Positions 11,625-24,438 of a stretch of 64,000 nucleotides of DNA are shown piece after piece (the first letter of the stretch is position 1; each line of letters begins with the position of its first letter). Origin of the DNA: Lactuca virosa (Eukaryota > Streptophyta > Magnoliopsida > Asterales > Asteraceae); contig CAKMRJ010005634.1 of assembly GCA_928212115.1 (NCBI GenBank), positions 252,417,261-252,481,260 on the forward strand, read 5' to 3'. Below the pieces are notes generated by a model. It searched no databases. It was not told where the DNA came from and worked only from the letters and a program-made list of their open reading frames with translations. Made by a program: the position numbers and the translations under genes.

Positions 11625-12443
11625 AATCGAAGTTATAGAAGATTAAGAGTGAAAGAATACTTACAGTAACGACGTCCAACATCAATTTCCTCCATATTTG
11701 CACGTATACGCCACAACACCATTGCGTTTCAGAGACGAAGATATCACGATTAGGGTTTTCTTATCTTGACTGTGAAATTTTTGTCTGGGTTTTCTTAACG
11801 GAAAGATGAAGTACTGAGAAAATGATCGTCTCTTCGTATACAACATGGCGGTAACTCAAGAATATTAAAAAGACAAAAATGCCCCTGTGTGCCTTGCACG
11901 TGGGGTGTTTTAACGGAGCAACTAGACGGAATGTTAAGTGAGGGACCAGGCGGGCTACGAATTTTAACATTAGGGATCATCCGAGTTAAAAATCTTGTTC
12001 AGGGACTAGGCGCGCAGGTTACCCCAAACCACAGGGACCATCCGTGCAATTTACCCTTTAAAGAATGTAAGATTTTACGCACAACACAGTTTAATTTTTG
12101 TTCATTTCATATAGCGTGTTTTCCGTATCATCCCTAATAAATAAAGAACTTTTTGCCACTTATCACATTCTCATTGATTTGGCCACATGTCATTTTGTGG
12201 TTATTTTCAATTAAATTTTTTCCACATGGCATTTGTGGTTGTTTCATTTTTATTAAATGTATTAATTGCAATAAATATAAGAATAAAGGCATCATTTCAA
12301 TTCATTAATTGACTTTATTTTAATTTCAAAATTTCTAAATTAAAGTCCATTAGTAATTTAATAATTTAATATTTTTCTATTTTTTTTATAAATTCAACTT
12401 CTCAAATATTTGTAATATTATAAATTTTTTAAATGAACTCATG
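11108..12443. repeat. Tandem duplication unit 1, copy A
   Basis: The 1.34-kb unit holds the last 950 bp of the MULE, including the PB1-domain coding region and right terminal repeat, plus 387 bp of flank. It is repeated directly at 12444-13774. GGTC is present at the start of unit 1 (11108), at the junction (12444) and after unit 2 (13775), so a four-base microhomology marks the breakpoints. Confidence 0.9.
12038..12056 (-). repeat. MULE right terminal inverted repeat
   Basis: It matches the left end with one mismatch and is followed by TTTAAAGAA at 12057-12065. Confidence 0.9.
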
Positions 12444-13774
12444 GGTCCAATACATTAGCCTCTTTAGAAGCATCCCCAACAACATTTTTCCCCCCAGTAT
12501 CATACCAATCTAAGAAAAGTCTACGAGAACATGTTGGAGGTTCAATAATTTCCTTTATTTGAATTTTTGATTGATTTGGGGACATTGTGTACGTATGTAA
12601 TTGAGTTTTTCCATGCTCAATATAGACTTCAATCAACTTATGCTTGGAAATGAAGGTACCCAGATGTCTCACATCCTGGTCACTACCCAAAGCAAATAAC
12701 TCGAAATCTAAATCTGAAAATGGTCGTTTAAAGTGATAGTACAAAGGTATACCTTCATCAACATAGCCTAACTGTTCATCATTTCATTATGTCATGCACT
12801 GAGAAAGTATCCATGTCGAGTAAATCCATATACGTTTGTTTTCCTTTGATGTACTTTCTTTCCAGGAAATTTGGTGAACTCTCCACCATGGTACAAGCTA
12901 ATGGAAAAGATTGTCGGATGCCCCTGTGAAATAACCCACTTCAGCTTAGATTTCAACAAAAATCGAAGTTATAGAAGATTAAGAGTGAAAGAATACTTAC
13001 AGTAACGACGTCCAACATCAATTTCCTCCATATTTGCACGTATACGTCACAACATCATTGCGTTTCAGAGACAAAGATATCACGATTAGGGTTTTCTTAT
13101 CTTGACTGTGAAATTTTTGTCTGGGTTTTCTTAACGGAAAGATGAAGTACTGAGAAAATGATCGTCTCTTCGTATACAACATGGCGGTAACTCAAGAATA
13201 TTAAAAGACAAAAATGCCCCTGTGTGCCTTGCACGTGGGGTGTTTTAACGAAGCAACTAGACGGAATGTTAAGTGAGGGACCAGGCGGGCTACGAATTTT
13301 AACATTAGGGATCATCCGAGTTAAAAATCTTGCTCAGGGACTAGGCGCAGGTTACCCCAAACCACAGGGACCATCCGTGCAATTTACCCTTTAAAGAATG
13401 TAAGATTTTACGCACAACACAGTTTAATTTTTGTTCATTTCATATAGCGTGTTTTCCGTATCATCCCTAATAAATAAAGAACTTTTTGCCACTTATCACA
13501 TTCTCATTGATTTGACCACATGTCTTTTGTGGTTATTTTCAATTAAAATTTTTCCACATGGCATTTGTGGTTGTTTCATTTTATTAAATATATTAATTGC
13601 CAAATTAAAAATAAAGGCACGAGGCAATTCATTTCATTAATTGACTTTTATTTTAATTTCAAAATTTCTAAATAAAGTCCATTAGTAATTTAATAATTTA
13701 ATATTTTTCTATTTTTTTTATAAATTCAACTTCTCAATATTTGTAATATTATAAATTTTTTAAATGAACTCATG
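12444..13774. repeat. Tandem duplication unit 2, copy A
   Basis: This is the second copy of the 1.34-kb unit with scattered substitutions and indels. It carries its own partial MULE coding piece (to about 12930), terminal repeat (13371-13389) and TTTAAAGAA (13390-13398). It has no left MULE end, so it arose by duplication and not by transposition. Confidence 0.9.
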
Positions 13775-15640
13775 GGTCATACACCTAGTTTTATTATAAG
13801 AAAACAAAATATCCTTTCTTTTTTCTTTTCAAATTTGCATCTATATAATAATTAATTCATTGCGTATTTTAATTAAATACCGCATCGTAATTTATATTTA
13901 AACTACTTATAATATATTTGCTTCAGCAATCAAGGACACTGCCTATTTTGATTGAAACTTACGCATCAAGAAGTTTTATTATTTTCCTAAACAATAAAAT
14001 TTAATTAAACAATATTGCTAAAGATTTACGAAATTACCAACTAACACGTATATTATTTTTCCTTGGCCTTGTCAACCGTAATCTCCTTTCACATTACCGA
14101 CACATAATCGTTCGTTGACCGACGAAACCCATCGTTGGAGCATTCGATAACAAGAGGATATTACGAATCGTATATTAATCGAAATTAAGAAATACGCGTT
14201 AATGGATAATTTTTGCAAAAACCTCCTTTCACATTACCGACACATAACAAGAGGATATTACGGATCGGATATTAATCGAAATTAAGAATTACGTGTTAAT
14301 GGAGAATTTCTGCAAATAACTAATGTGTGGAATATAGCTTAATTGTATAAGAAACAAAATAAATACTTAGATTAAAGTTCATTATTTTGTCACTATTGAA
14401 AAATACGTGGTAAAATTCAAAAAAAGAAAAAAAATGTTATGTTGTGGATCAAAGCAACGAGGTTGCTTGTATAGTGATTACATCGCGTTTTTATTTTCGC
14501 TTAAAATTTTTTGCATCATATGCTTTAAATCAACAAATATAATGTCAGGCAATCCTCCTAATAGAATGGATTTGGAACGAATCAACCTTACCGTAAAACA
14601 TTATTAACAAATTTCAAAGAGTCTTATTCTTTAATGGAGCTAGTTATAAATGGAAATGATCATAATAATCCATAGTTCCATACCTAACCCATATAATAAA
14701 ATGGCTAATGGGCATAGACTCATAAACAAGTAAACGAATAAAAACTAAGATCTAAACTCACATAATTCTTATAGGTTTGGATCTGATTAGGGTTAAACCT
14801 GCTACATTCGTAGGTTTATCCGCAAGTAGGTTTATCCGCAAGATTTCTCATTACAAAACACCTATGCACAATAAACAAAGGAATAAACTTGTCAATAAGT
14901 AATAAACTTGTTGATTCAAAAAATTGAATTATATCGGCTATTTAGACTCTCAAGAAATACATAAAAACTGATAAGGATGAAAAAAAATATGGTTTAAAAA
15001 ATCGTTTGCAATTACAAAAAAAAGTTTATAACTATTTTCCAAAATTTATATACAAGCTTTAGCCATCTGCTTTGGTCATACATTTTTATCCATACAACTT
15101 TGCAATAAAGTAGTTTTGGTCAAATAGCTACTTTGGTTACACAACGTGTGTCATACAAAAATTTTTTTCATCTTTACATTACGTTTCTTTAAGATCAGAC
15201 AATTTTTTGCTAAATTAAATTTGAAATTTCTACATTAATCGTTTACTTTTAGGGGAGGTTTTGCACTACAGTCAAAATCGTCCAGACGTTTTTAGCTGTT
15301 TTGAGTAAAGCACAAAAATCAAATTTGTAATGAACAAAATTATTCAAATATTAATAAACTTTAAAAATTATATAAATTTTTATCATCACTTTCAGCCAAT
15401 TTCCCGCTAAACAAACACACGATAGATTATAATTCTCGGGATCAAATCTTCTCATATTTCAATTCCTTTTCTAGATTCCATTACTTTCAAAAATTCCAAA
15501 AGATTCATCCAAAGTCGATTCAAACTCGTTTGAGATTTCTTCGATCATCAATACCTCCACTAATTTCTACCAAAATCGTGTTAAAAAGTTTCATATATCT
15601 TTGAAAAAAAAAACACAATTCATACACATTCATTCATCAT
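13775..15640. other. AT-rich flank with a short tandem duplication
   Basis: I see no gene. At 14092 and 14223 the same roughly 100-130-bp phrase begins (CTCCTTTCACATTACCGACAC ... AGGATATTACG ... ATTAATCGAAATTAAGAA). The second copy is shorter, and the first contains an additional GTTCGTTGACCGACGAAACC segment. A 66-codon open frame at 14407 has no recognisable domain and its extent differs in copy B. Confidence 0.55.
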
Positions 15641-16762
15641 TCAATCTATCTTCTCAACAAGTACTCAACTTGTACTTCTTTTGTCAATGGCATAATCCAA
15701 TCCCCATAAAGATCCGCAACCAAAGTGGGTTCTATTTTATACACAGGCTCAATCGCATCTTCCCCAAACCCAACAGTCACCACTTGCCCAAAAGTCTTGG
15801 CTTTTGTTTCCACCCGTTTCTTGATTGCTTCTTCCATAGCCGGATACCTCAATAATCCATCAGTTTTTCTTATCCTGCATCTCGAAAATTACCATTATAC
15901 CCTTGTGAAACCAAAAATAATAACGAATACATTAGGATTGATTCTCACTTGCGCTTTAATCGCAGCTTCATAATCAGAAGGTGAAGCTCGGAATTTTGCT
16001 TCCGCTAACGAATTTACCATAGTGAATTCGTTTAGACAGGGCGGGCCTGCATATTAACACGAAGTAAAGATTGTTTTTTTACTAATTTGCCCTCCGTTTT
16101 CTGAAATAATTTTTTAAAAATTAAAATTCATACCTGCAAGCAGGTGGAGTCACAGGTTGCTGCTGATCCACAATTACCATCATTTCCTTCCTTTACAAGT
16201 CTAGGGAGAAGATCTTTGAAGTATATATCCCATATTTTGAGGTTAATATTAATATCTTGAGCACAAGGATGCAACACCTATATTTATTATATCAATAAAA
16301 AAACTGATATAAACCCAATAAAACCAATAAAAGAACTCATTTTTCTAACTATCTATCTACCTGTGGGTATTCCAATGGGGGCAACATAGGTCAGGTAGTC
16401 TTTTGGGAAAAACGGGTGTTCATCAGGGCTCTTGTATCTTCCAACCTGTTATAAAAAGGGTGAAAAGTCGTTATCTTTTATGATGAAATCATCAATTTTT
16501 GTCATAGAATGTGAAATTGTGGATTTGAATTTGAATTACCTGAGCATGGACTTTTTCGGTTTCTTTGACCATGAACTCAACTAAAGAACCTTTGAAGCCA
16601 TCCATGAAGAAAGCATTAGGGTCATATGTATCCTCATTGTAGCAAAATTGAGCTCTTTCTACAAGGCTAAATATAATGCTATCTTCTTGTCGAATTAAAG
16701 AACTTCTTATACCATCAAGAGTATAGATTTCACTCTCGTCTACTCGTGTCTCATTCTTTGAT
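15641..16762 (-). pseudogene. Chorismate mutase gene copy, contig-A version
   Basis: This is the same five-exon region as 36452-37578, with extra single-base indels. One A is lost in the last exon near 15647, and one A is added in exon 4 near 16006. These breaks are absent from copy B and lie toward the gap-facing end of this contig, so they are probably consensus errors. See the copy-B entry for the exon map and the shared 4-base insertion. Confidence 0.85.
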
Positions 16763-17410
16763 CTATAAGGAACAAATGAACATATGTGACATTGTTCTCT
16801 GAAAGTATTGGAATGTGAACAAACTGGGATCGGAAAGAACCCTAAAAATTATATGTCAAAATTACAATTAAAGAGTTCGAATCGATAAAATTCCGAGAAT
16901 TCGAAGACGATGTGAAGATAACTTACCCAAATGAAGTCGCAGATGCTTGAACGGATTGAACGCCATTCTTCGAAACCCCTGAATTGGATATCTGTAAGTT
17001 CCAGTTCTTCTACATTGGAGGACGAAATGGAGTGATCGATCTACAAGATTTAGACAAGAAGTAGCGGAGATGGCAGGAGAAAAGGGATTCTGAGCAGCGT
17101 AGCCTCCATGGAAAAGAAACAATGAAGAAGTGGATCACATATAAAGAAAACACAGGGGTTGGTGGCTTGGTGTGTAGAAGTGGCACTGTGGCAGTGCCCA
17201 AATCGGATGGGATCGAGCAAACAAGTCAAAACCGGGTCGATTCCAAACCGGTTTAAACCGAACATAACTCAAGCGTATAGCGGTATAGAAATCGGATCGA
17301 ATTGACACTGGTTTAGGGGAAACCGGTTCGGAAAAAACAGGCAAAATTGAAATATTTTCACCCTGTTTTTGTTGTTTGTAATTGTTCTTCTCGGTAATGA
17401 CAGCCATTTA
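16763..17410. other. Region upstream of the chorismate mutase copy
   Basis: This corresponds to 37579-38233. The plus-strand open frame seen there is broken here by single-base losses (for example near 17054). No recognised gene. Confidence 0.4.
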
Positions 17411-17764
17411 GAGGTGTTTTGGATTTCATTTTGAAGTTAAAAGAGACTTTTATGTAAAGGACTTATTGACTTATTAATGTGGGACAAGAAGATTTTTAAA
17501 AAGTGTTTGGTTTAGCTTTTTAGTGACAAAAGTCAATAAGTTAATAAGTTAAAAAGTGTTTGGCTAACTTATTGACTTTTGCTCGTTTTTATTCTAATAA
17601 GTTATAAGTCATTCCAAAAAGTCATAAATTGTAACTTCTTCAAAACTCCTTTGCAAAGGCTAAACCAAAAGTTATTTTTATCCAAACACTTTTTTTAACT
17701 TATTGATTTTTCAAAAAAGTCAATAAGTTTAAAAGGAGATTTTTATGAAATCCCAAACACCCTC
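17411..17764. mobile_element. Tourist-like MITE, copy A
   Basis: This is the contig-A version of 38234-38590. Its left end is damaged (GAGGTGTTTTGG in place of GAGGGTGTTTGGG), consistent with consensus errors. TTA flanks both ends. Confidence 0.75.
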
Positions 17765-18449
17765 TTAATTTCCGAAGCGAATTTGTAATTTTTGTATGGT
17801 TTTTGTATTTGGCCCAAGGAGACATCAAAAATAAAGAATTAATGTGGCAGTGAGTAAACTCTGAAAGCATTACTACAGAAGGCATAAGGCATTTTTCATT
17901 GTGTTTTTTTCATAAAAATATAAAACATTACAATAATACCTATTCAAACATAAAAACATTAAACATAATCGTTTTTGTTTTAATTAATCATCCTTTTTGT
18001 TGTTTGGATTTAGTCATCCTCCTTCATGTCGCTTAATTTGATTCATATGCAAGTTCTTATAAGGTAAATGGTACCTATATTCTCATTACCATTTCTTGTT
18101 CAACCCTCAACAACTCGTCTTTTAGTGGTGAATATTTTATATTCGTTCAATGCCATCTAAGTAGTCTTTCATCAAGCATATGCTTACTTCCACTGACAAA
18201 GAGGTAAGTTTTGTTCTTCTAGGTTATATAAACCCGGCCACTAATAGAAAAAACAAATTCCAAAGCAATTGGAAGTTTTGAATGGTTGTACATCACGGAC
18301 CATAGCGGCTAGAATCGGAAATTGGGATTTCGTATTTTTTCCACACGGACAAATATCAAAATTCTCAAACTTTATATACTTATATGTGCCAAAAAGTCAG
18401 ATCCATATACCTTTCAAGCTGACTACTAGGAGTGCTAGACCGAGCTCGT
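17765..18449. other. No gene seen
   Basis: AT-rich sequence with no recognised domain or repeat border. It is matched by 38591-39279 in copy B. Confidence 0.4.
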
Positions 18450-19310
18450 TTGATATTTTTTTTTTTGAAAGTATTATAGAGTCGAATTGTTTAGCTATTA
18501 TCATGAAAAGTCGATCCAAATGTTCCTAAATTTCGCATCATGTCGTGAATGGTTGTTGAACCGTATTTTGCTAAATAAACATCAAACAAATTTTGAAAAA
18601 CTTTGTTAAATTGTGATATTTCTTTTGAAGCATAATCTTAATATTTTTCTAATAAACTCAAATCATAAGAATAAGAAATGTTATAAATCAACTCCGCCAA
18701 CATTTAGAGTCGTGTTCAAAACGCTGGCACAATTTATAACCAGAGGCATACTTTTGAAATATTTTATAACTTGCATTTCATTGGTTTCACCATTTTCAAA
18801 TATCACCCCTCATTTCAATCTCGTTTATTTTCGAACACATTAAAAGTATTCGATTTAAAGTTAAACAACTTGGAGGATAATAATTCGTGACACAAAAGTA
18901 ATTGCATTTTTTAAAAACTCTAAGCATTTTTGGAAACAATTAGTTTGAGAGTATGTCAACTTGATTTCGAATAAGGCATAACTCGATTACGTTCCACAAG
19001 GTTGTCATAAAACATTTTAAAGTATCTTTATGACGTAAACCGCATTCAAACATGTTACAAGTGGAGTTCCATCGAGTAGATACATCCAATTCGGACCTAA
19101 GAAAAGGCATTCACATCAACACAAAACTTAATATATTTATGATATTAAGCGTTAATATAAATAAAAATATCATGAAGCATTTGGTTGACAGTTGTTTTAC
19201 ACCTTTAAAGCATTTGCTTGAGAGTTTTTTTACACCTTCAATGTTGTTATTGAATGCATTATCAAATGATATAGAAAAAACTTTGTCTTGTAGTTTATAA
19301 GTTTTGATCA
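18450..19310 (-). pseudogene. hAT transposase remnant, copy A
   Basis: This is the contig-A version of the remnant at 39280-40160. The YKLQDKVFSISFDN segment is intact on the minus strand near 19245-19300. The following STRWNST segment is frame-broken here. Confidence 0.65.
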
Positions 19311-19881
19311 CATAATTTATGATTTTTATAAATTTCCGAGGGTAAAATACATGAATCGTCCCTCGTGCAGTGTCAAAAAGCATGTTTAATCCCTATTTTC
19401 AAAAATTAACTCGGATCGTCCCTCATGTCCATTAAAAGTTGCACACTTCATCCTACGGACATAAAAAGATTATTGCCCTTAATAATTTCTTTTTAATTTA
19501 CTTTTGTTTATTTATCATTTCTAGATTAAAAAATCTTAAAATATTTTTAAAGTTTATAAAAGTTCATTTTCTTCTATAATTTCTTTTTACCCCAGCTCGA
19601 ACGACACCACGAGACGTTGCTCTCAGTTTCATTTTCTTTGTGTTGGTGCTTTGATCATCGTCTTTTCTAATTTAACATACACCTTCCAGGAAAATCAGTT
19701 TCTCTAAAGTCTAAACATCAATATTTCTCACAATTCACTCTATTATTGCTTTATCATCAAGATTGACGGAGAAACCCTAATTTTGGTTGCTCACTTTGGG
19801 AAATTCGATTATTCCTTCAGTTACTCTGTGAACTTTGGCGTATATAATGTGATATATAGTTTGAGATATGATACTGATTGA
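19311..19881. other. Terminal-repeat-like sequence and probable 5' UTR
   Basis: This is the counterpart of 40161-40728. It begins with GAGGGTAAAATACATGAATCG-type sequence that resembles a transposon end and passes into pyrimidine-rich sequence resembling a plant 5' UTR. Confidence 0.4.
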
Positions 19882-19920
19882 ATGAAGAGTTTCAAAGCTC
19901 TTGATATGAAAGAAGAGTCT
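19882..19920 (+). pseudogene. Exon-like frame, left half (copy A)
   Basis: Thirteen codons starting at ATG 19882 and cut by the LTR at 19921. This is the duplicate of 40729-40767. Confidence 0.4.
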
Positions 19921-22136
19921 TGTCACACCCCCATACCAGAACGGCGGAAACGTTCGGGGGCGGAGAACGTCATGTAAGTATCACAACACATGCATTATAG
20001 TAATCAAAGTACAAACACCATTTCATTAATAAGTATAAGTTTTAACATAAGTGTTTAAACATTACATATTCAAACATCAAGGTAGATACAATAGAAGGCA
20101 TAAGATGCAGTACGGTACTAGGCAGTCTTCTCAAAAGTTCGGGAGTGTACCTGACTACTGGATTCCTGAGAATACAAGTTATTTTGAAAAAGTAGATCAA
20201 CATTTAAGTTGGTGAGTTCATAAGTATTTTAGTTATATAAAGTATAACTACTAAGTTCTTGGAAAATTTGTTGGGTTCCTCCAGAAAATTCTATATTTTC
20301 TGACGTGATAAAATGATAACCATAATAGTTCCCTCTACAATTACTTAGTTTATACTAGTTATATATAACCTAATATCGAACGGACAGCTAAATGTGTGAA
20401 TCTGCCTAAAGCCCACAACCAAACAAGGAACAGGAAGTAAGGCGGAAGTCACACATTCCACTGCCAATCGAATATACTTATATATAACTCTGATGTATAA
20501 ACTAAGGAATTATAGATTAACATTAAAGTCCTTTATGCTATACTAGTTTTGAGAAAGTGACTGATTACGTTCTAGAAAATTCTATATTTTCTGCTTTACA
20601 ACTGATAAGTAGTTTTAATCCCATAAACCATTCTAGTAAGTAGTTTAAATCCCCATAAAACCGTTCTTTAAGTAGTTTTAATCCCTAAAACCATTCTGTA
20701 AAGTAGTTTTAAATCCCCATAAAAACCGATCCGTTTTGTTTATGGAAAGTGATTAATACAATAGTATTCTTAAAAATAAAACTACTGAAGAATAATTACC
20801 CTAATATTAACCTGGTTATTAGGGTTTAAAATGTGATAAAGTTGTAACCATACTGGACTAGAATGACATAACGACCTACTGGTGTGAACTGAATATGTGA
20901 CATTTGTCCACCACATGGCTGGTCTGACGGACTGTATAGCAGTCGGGATGTGGGATTGTCAGTCCCGGATAGATCTATAACACCACATCCCCTCTCCCTC
21001 CAACAGACTCTGGTTACAAGAATGTAGCATAGCAAGTATTGCTAGGTCTGATACATACCATCCACAATTTTAGTTTGATTAAAGATCGAAGTATATCCTT
21101 TTCTTGAAAAATAATTTAGACCTCGTATACTTATCTATCAAAATAGATTTCTCGTTTGTTTCATAAATTACCTATTATAATTTATACGTTCTATCTGATT
21201 AGCATGATCTCTCCTGAATGTACCCCTTTTGCTCAACATGATACAAAGGTAATGATACTGACTGAAGTAATCTTTTATATCCCATATGTTATAATGTATA
21301 TAATTAAGAAGGAAACGGCCTTCGGACAAATAACCCCACCTTAATCCTACATCCAAACACAGGAAAAGAAATAAGGCAACTCATTAGTCCTAAGCCCTTT
21401 AAGTCTTATTTACAATACTTATACATATATGAACTCATTTTGACAATTATAAGATAAAAGAGTTATAAATACATGTCAAGAGTTTAAAGGTATCTTTAAA
21501 GAGTTTTGTGATTTTAAAAGAGTTCACATAACTTTAAGTCATTATGGAGTATTGGGTAATCCTTTATTTAAAAATAAAGATTCTAAGCAAAAGGAATATT
21601 TTATGTGATTGATATCACAAGTATTCTAACCAATTAGATTTGTGTTCAACTTGTATTCCCCCCCCCCCCCCCTAAAAAGCATTTAAAATCATTTAAAAGG
21701 TAGATTATAGGGGTATGAACTCACCTGATGTGAGTGGATCGGATGAAAGTTTTAATATAGGATGCTAAGTATGCCAAATGAAGTCCCGAGCACAAAGGAT
21801 CCTATTTAACATATAATAACAATATATGTATGGATTAGGCCTATAACAACTAATAAGTATGGTAACCAACCTTAGGAACTAAGAACACTTACAAAGAAGT
21901 GTTAGATCAAAGTTAGGAGGTTTGAATGGTGTTCACGGCCACACCATGAGTGTTCACGGCCTTGGGATGGTTCACGGTCCAAGAACACATAATGTTCACG
22001 GCCCTAACTTGGATCTAAGAAGGGTTCACGACCCTGATGAAGGGTTCACGGGCCAAGAGTGGTTGACGTCCATGAACACCTTGAAGATCTTGAAGATGAG
22101 GATGAAAAGTGATGAATCATTGTTAGGATCAAAGGG
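19921..22136 (-). mobile_element. Solo LTR, left portion (copy A)
   Basis: This is the counterpart of 40768-43015. It begins TGTCACACCC after AGTCT (19916-19920). It includes the four-unit 34-bp repeat (about 20607-20731) and a 15-base C run (21658-21672). Its right portion is not present in contig A. Confidence 0.85.
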
Positions 22137-23663
22137 TGTGACATCCCAATTTCACGGCCAGAAAAGACCGATTTTGTTATGCTTTGATTTATAAAAATCA
22201 AGTAATCCTTTGATTAAAAGAGTTGCGGAATTTGTTCCCAAAACAAAATTGATAAAATCTATCAAAACGTTTCTTGAAGAAGTGTTATTTTCATTCAATA
22301 ACAAAATCTCCGGGATTCATGTTCCGATACAGACCAAAAGCATAAACAGTATAAAATAGACCTTACAACAGTTAGTTATAACTACTGATCTATAATCCAA
22401 AATCTCTCGTCAAGTCCACCAACTTATACTCTTGTGCCATTACCTGTAATGCAAAGAAAACTGAGTGGGCCCAGGCTTGGGAGCCTGGTGAGCATATATG
22501 GTTTTCAACCCACAATAAATAATTATTATATCAATCCACAAACAATCGACCCAATTACCCATCCCCATTATCTTCTTTATTCTTAAGGTCTTACCCTAAG
22601 AATCCACTATCCTTCATTCATTCGTTCCTAAGGATTGACCTAAGGAATTGGCACAAAGTCCATTGCTGCCCGAGGTTCATCTACACAATACTAATCCATA
22701 GCTACCAAGGTTCATCTATACAATACTAAATCCATAGCTACCAAGGTTCATCTATACTGTAACTAAATCCATAGCTACATCGTATTATTATAAAGCACTA
22801 AATCTATAGCTTCCAGGCTTTTGAGTACAACCGAGGACATCAAGTCCACAACACCTACAATTGCGAGCTTGCTAGTGTTCCACATGACTTCTAGAATAGT
22901 CTGTGGTTGTCATCCCTACTCTGTTGAATGACGGGGCCATCGTTGGGTAAGGTTTCACTCATTTTTCATCGTGTCACCTCATCTCATGATCTATATCATC
23001 TTTCGGCTCATCCTCAAACTAATCTTTCCTCACACACCAACTATGTCATCTACCCATGTTCTACCCACATATTTGTAGATATAAATTACATATATATAGT
23101 TTAAATCATTTAAAACCTGTATAAACATTCATTCAACATCCATCTCAAGTAAACAAACAACGTATAAACACATAGCACGTATTTCATAGCAATACTTCAT
23201 ATCTATGCGGTAGAAGAAAGTAACTACACACTCACTTTGTTAAGACGATTGTCGGACAGCACTACGGCTCTCCAAGTAGAACTCTTCGGTGAAACCGGGA
23301 TGTTTCCTTGAAAACCCGGGCCTCCTCGGCGCAGAGTTTTTGGCTCGGAAACTTTACTTCTCGGGATCGTCGGGGCTTCGGGACTTGTGCTTCGGGTATC
23401 GGGGATGATACTGGGACTTCGAGGGTACTTCAGATGACCAGAGAGGGTATCGGGAGTGAGATAGTGAAAGAATTAGCAACTATGGTCGGCTGCCCTTCGA
23501 TTTCTATATATAGGGGCCATTTTTCTGGATTCACGACGTGAATATCAATATTAAGTCGTGAGTTCAGTAGTCATCAGGTACGTCATCGCAACTTGCGTCT
23601 GTCAGGCTCCAGAATTCATAAATAACCGAGTTCACGTCGTGAACACTGTATTCACGTCGTGAA
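22137..23663 (-). mobile_element. Truncated LTR of the gag-only element (copy A)
   Basis: This is the first 1527 bp of the LTR seen complete at 43016-45263, cut off by the N run. It ends inside the fourth TTCACGTCGTGAA box. Confidence 0.9.
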
Positions 23664-23676
23664 NNNNNNNNNNNNN
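23664..23676. other. Assembly gap (13 N)
   Basis: Thirteen N separate two stretches that are the same about 20.8-kb sequence: 2897-23663 on the left and 23677-44556 on the right. From memory, a fixed 13-N spacer is what optical-map hybrid scaffolding writes between contigs it judges to overlap. Confidence 0.98.
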
Positions 23677-24438
23677 GGTTGGATAAGGTGTCTAAGTCCA
23701 TAACTATTTCTGGTATGTACTTGACCCGACCCGGCATGGTCCATTTGGGTTGCATGGCACCATGCAATTGGATAAACTAAAAGGAGAGAAATAACACTTA
23801 TGGTTTTTATTAATATATTATAGTTCTAATATAATTAATAATATTATGTTTAATTAGTTGATCAAGAATTATTTAGAATTAATTAAGTGATCAAAGATAA
23901 CTAATTAATATAATGGGTAGATTAGGTAAATCGTCCATATCTTATATAGTGGGCTAGAGGCTCCATGGATTATCAAGTTTGGGTTTCCACACCATAGGAT
24001 GCTCCATGGGAGTTACAAACCCTGGGTCATGGAAATGAAGAGTCATGACACATTAGGGTTGACATGGTGCAACCCTAGATTGTCAACACTATATAAGAAA
24101 CCCATTCTCCACCAAAATTGGTACACGAAGAAACAAGAGGGCTAGGCCGATTTTAAAGTGTGTAGTCCTCTCTAAAGTCATTCCAAAGGCATTTGGTGTG
24201 TGTGAAGCATTGTTGAGGCATCACACTTGGGGTGCTAGGCTCACAAGGTTTCAAGGACATTAGCAACAACAAGGTAAGTTATTCTATCTTTCATGCAAGT
24301 TAAAATGTTTTCCCATGTATGCTAGATAGGAATATAACCTTGGAATTCAACTTGCATGAATAATTAGACAAACATAGATCCAAAGGTTATTAGGGTTGCA
24401 TGTACACTTAGGAAGTGTTAGAATGCTCAAAACCATCA
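23677..24438 (+). repeat. Copia 5' LTR (copy B)
   Basis: It matches 2897-3660 but has numerous one- and two-base indels. Its first base differs (G for T) next to the N run. A primer-binding site TGGTATCAGAGCC follows at 24443. Confidence 0.9.

Larger units (their letters stand above)
1179..12056 (-). mobile_element. Mutator-like element (MULE) split by a Copia insertion
   Basis: The left end GGGTAAATTACACGGATGG and the inverted right end match at 18 of 19 bases. The 9 bases outside each end are identical (TTTAAAGAA, 1170-1178 and 12057-12065). A 9-bp target duplication is the hallmark of Mutator transposition. Without the Copia insertion and its duplicated site the element is about 3.0 kb. 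It carries transposase pieces on the minus strand and a GRF zinc-finger ORF on the plus strand. The catalytic part of the transposase is missing beyond its first acidic motif, so the element is non-autonomous. Copy B contains only the right part (31532-32844). Confidence 0.92.

Noticed and set aside
12444..13398. Second independent MULE insertion
   Set aside because: Lacks a left terminal repeat and shares the same flank and TTTAAAGAA; it is part of the local tandem duplication.
21658..21672. C run as a quadruplex-forming site
   Set aside because: A single homopolymer may form unusual structure, but nothing else supports a role and its length is unreliable in long-read data.
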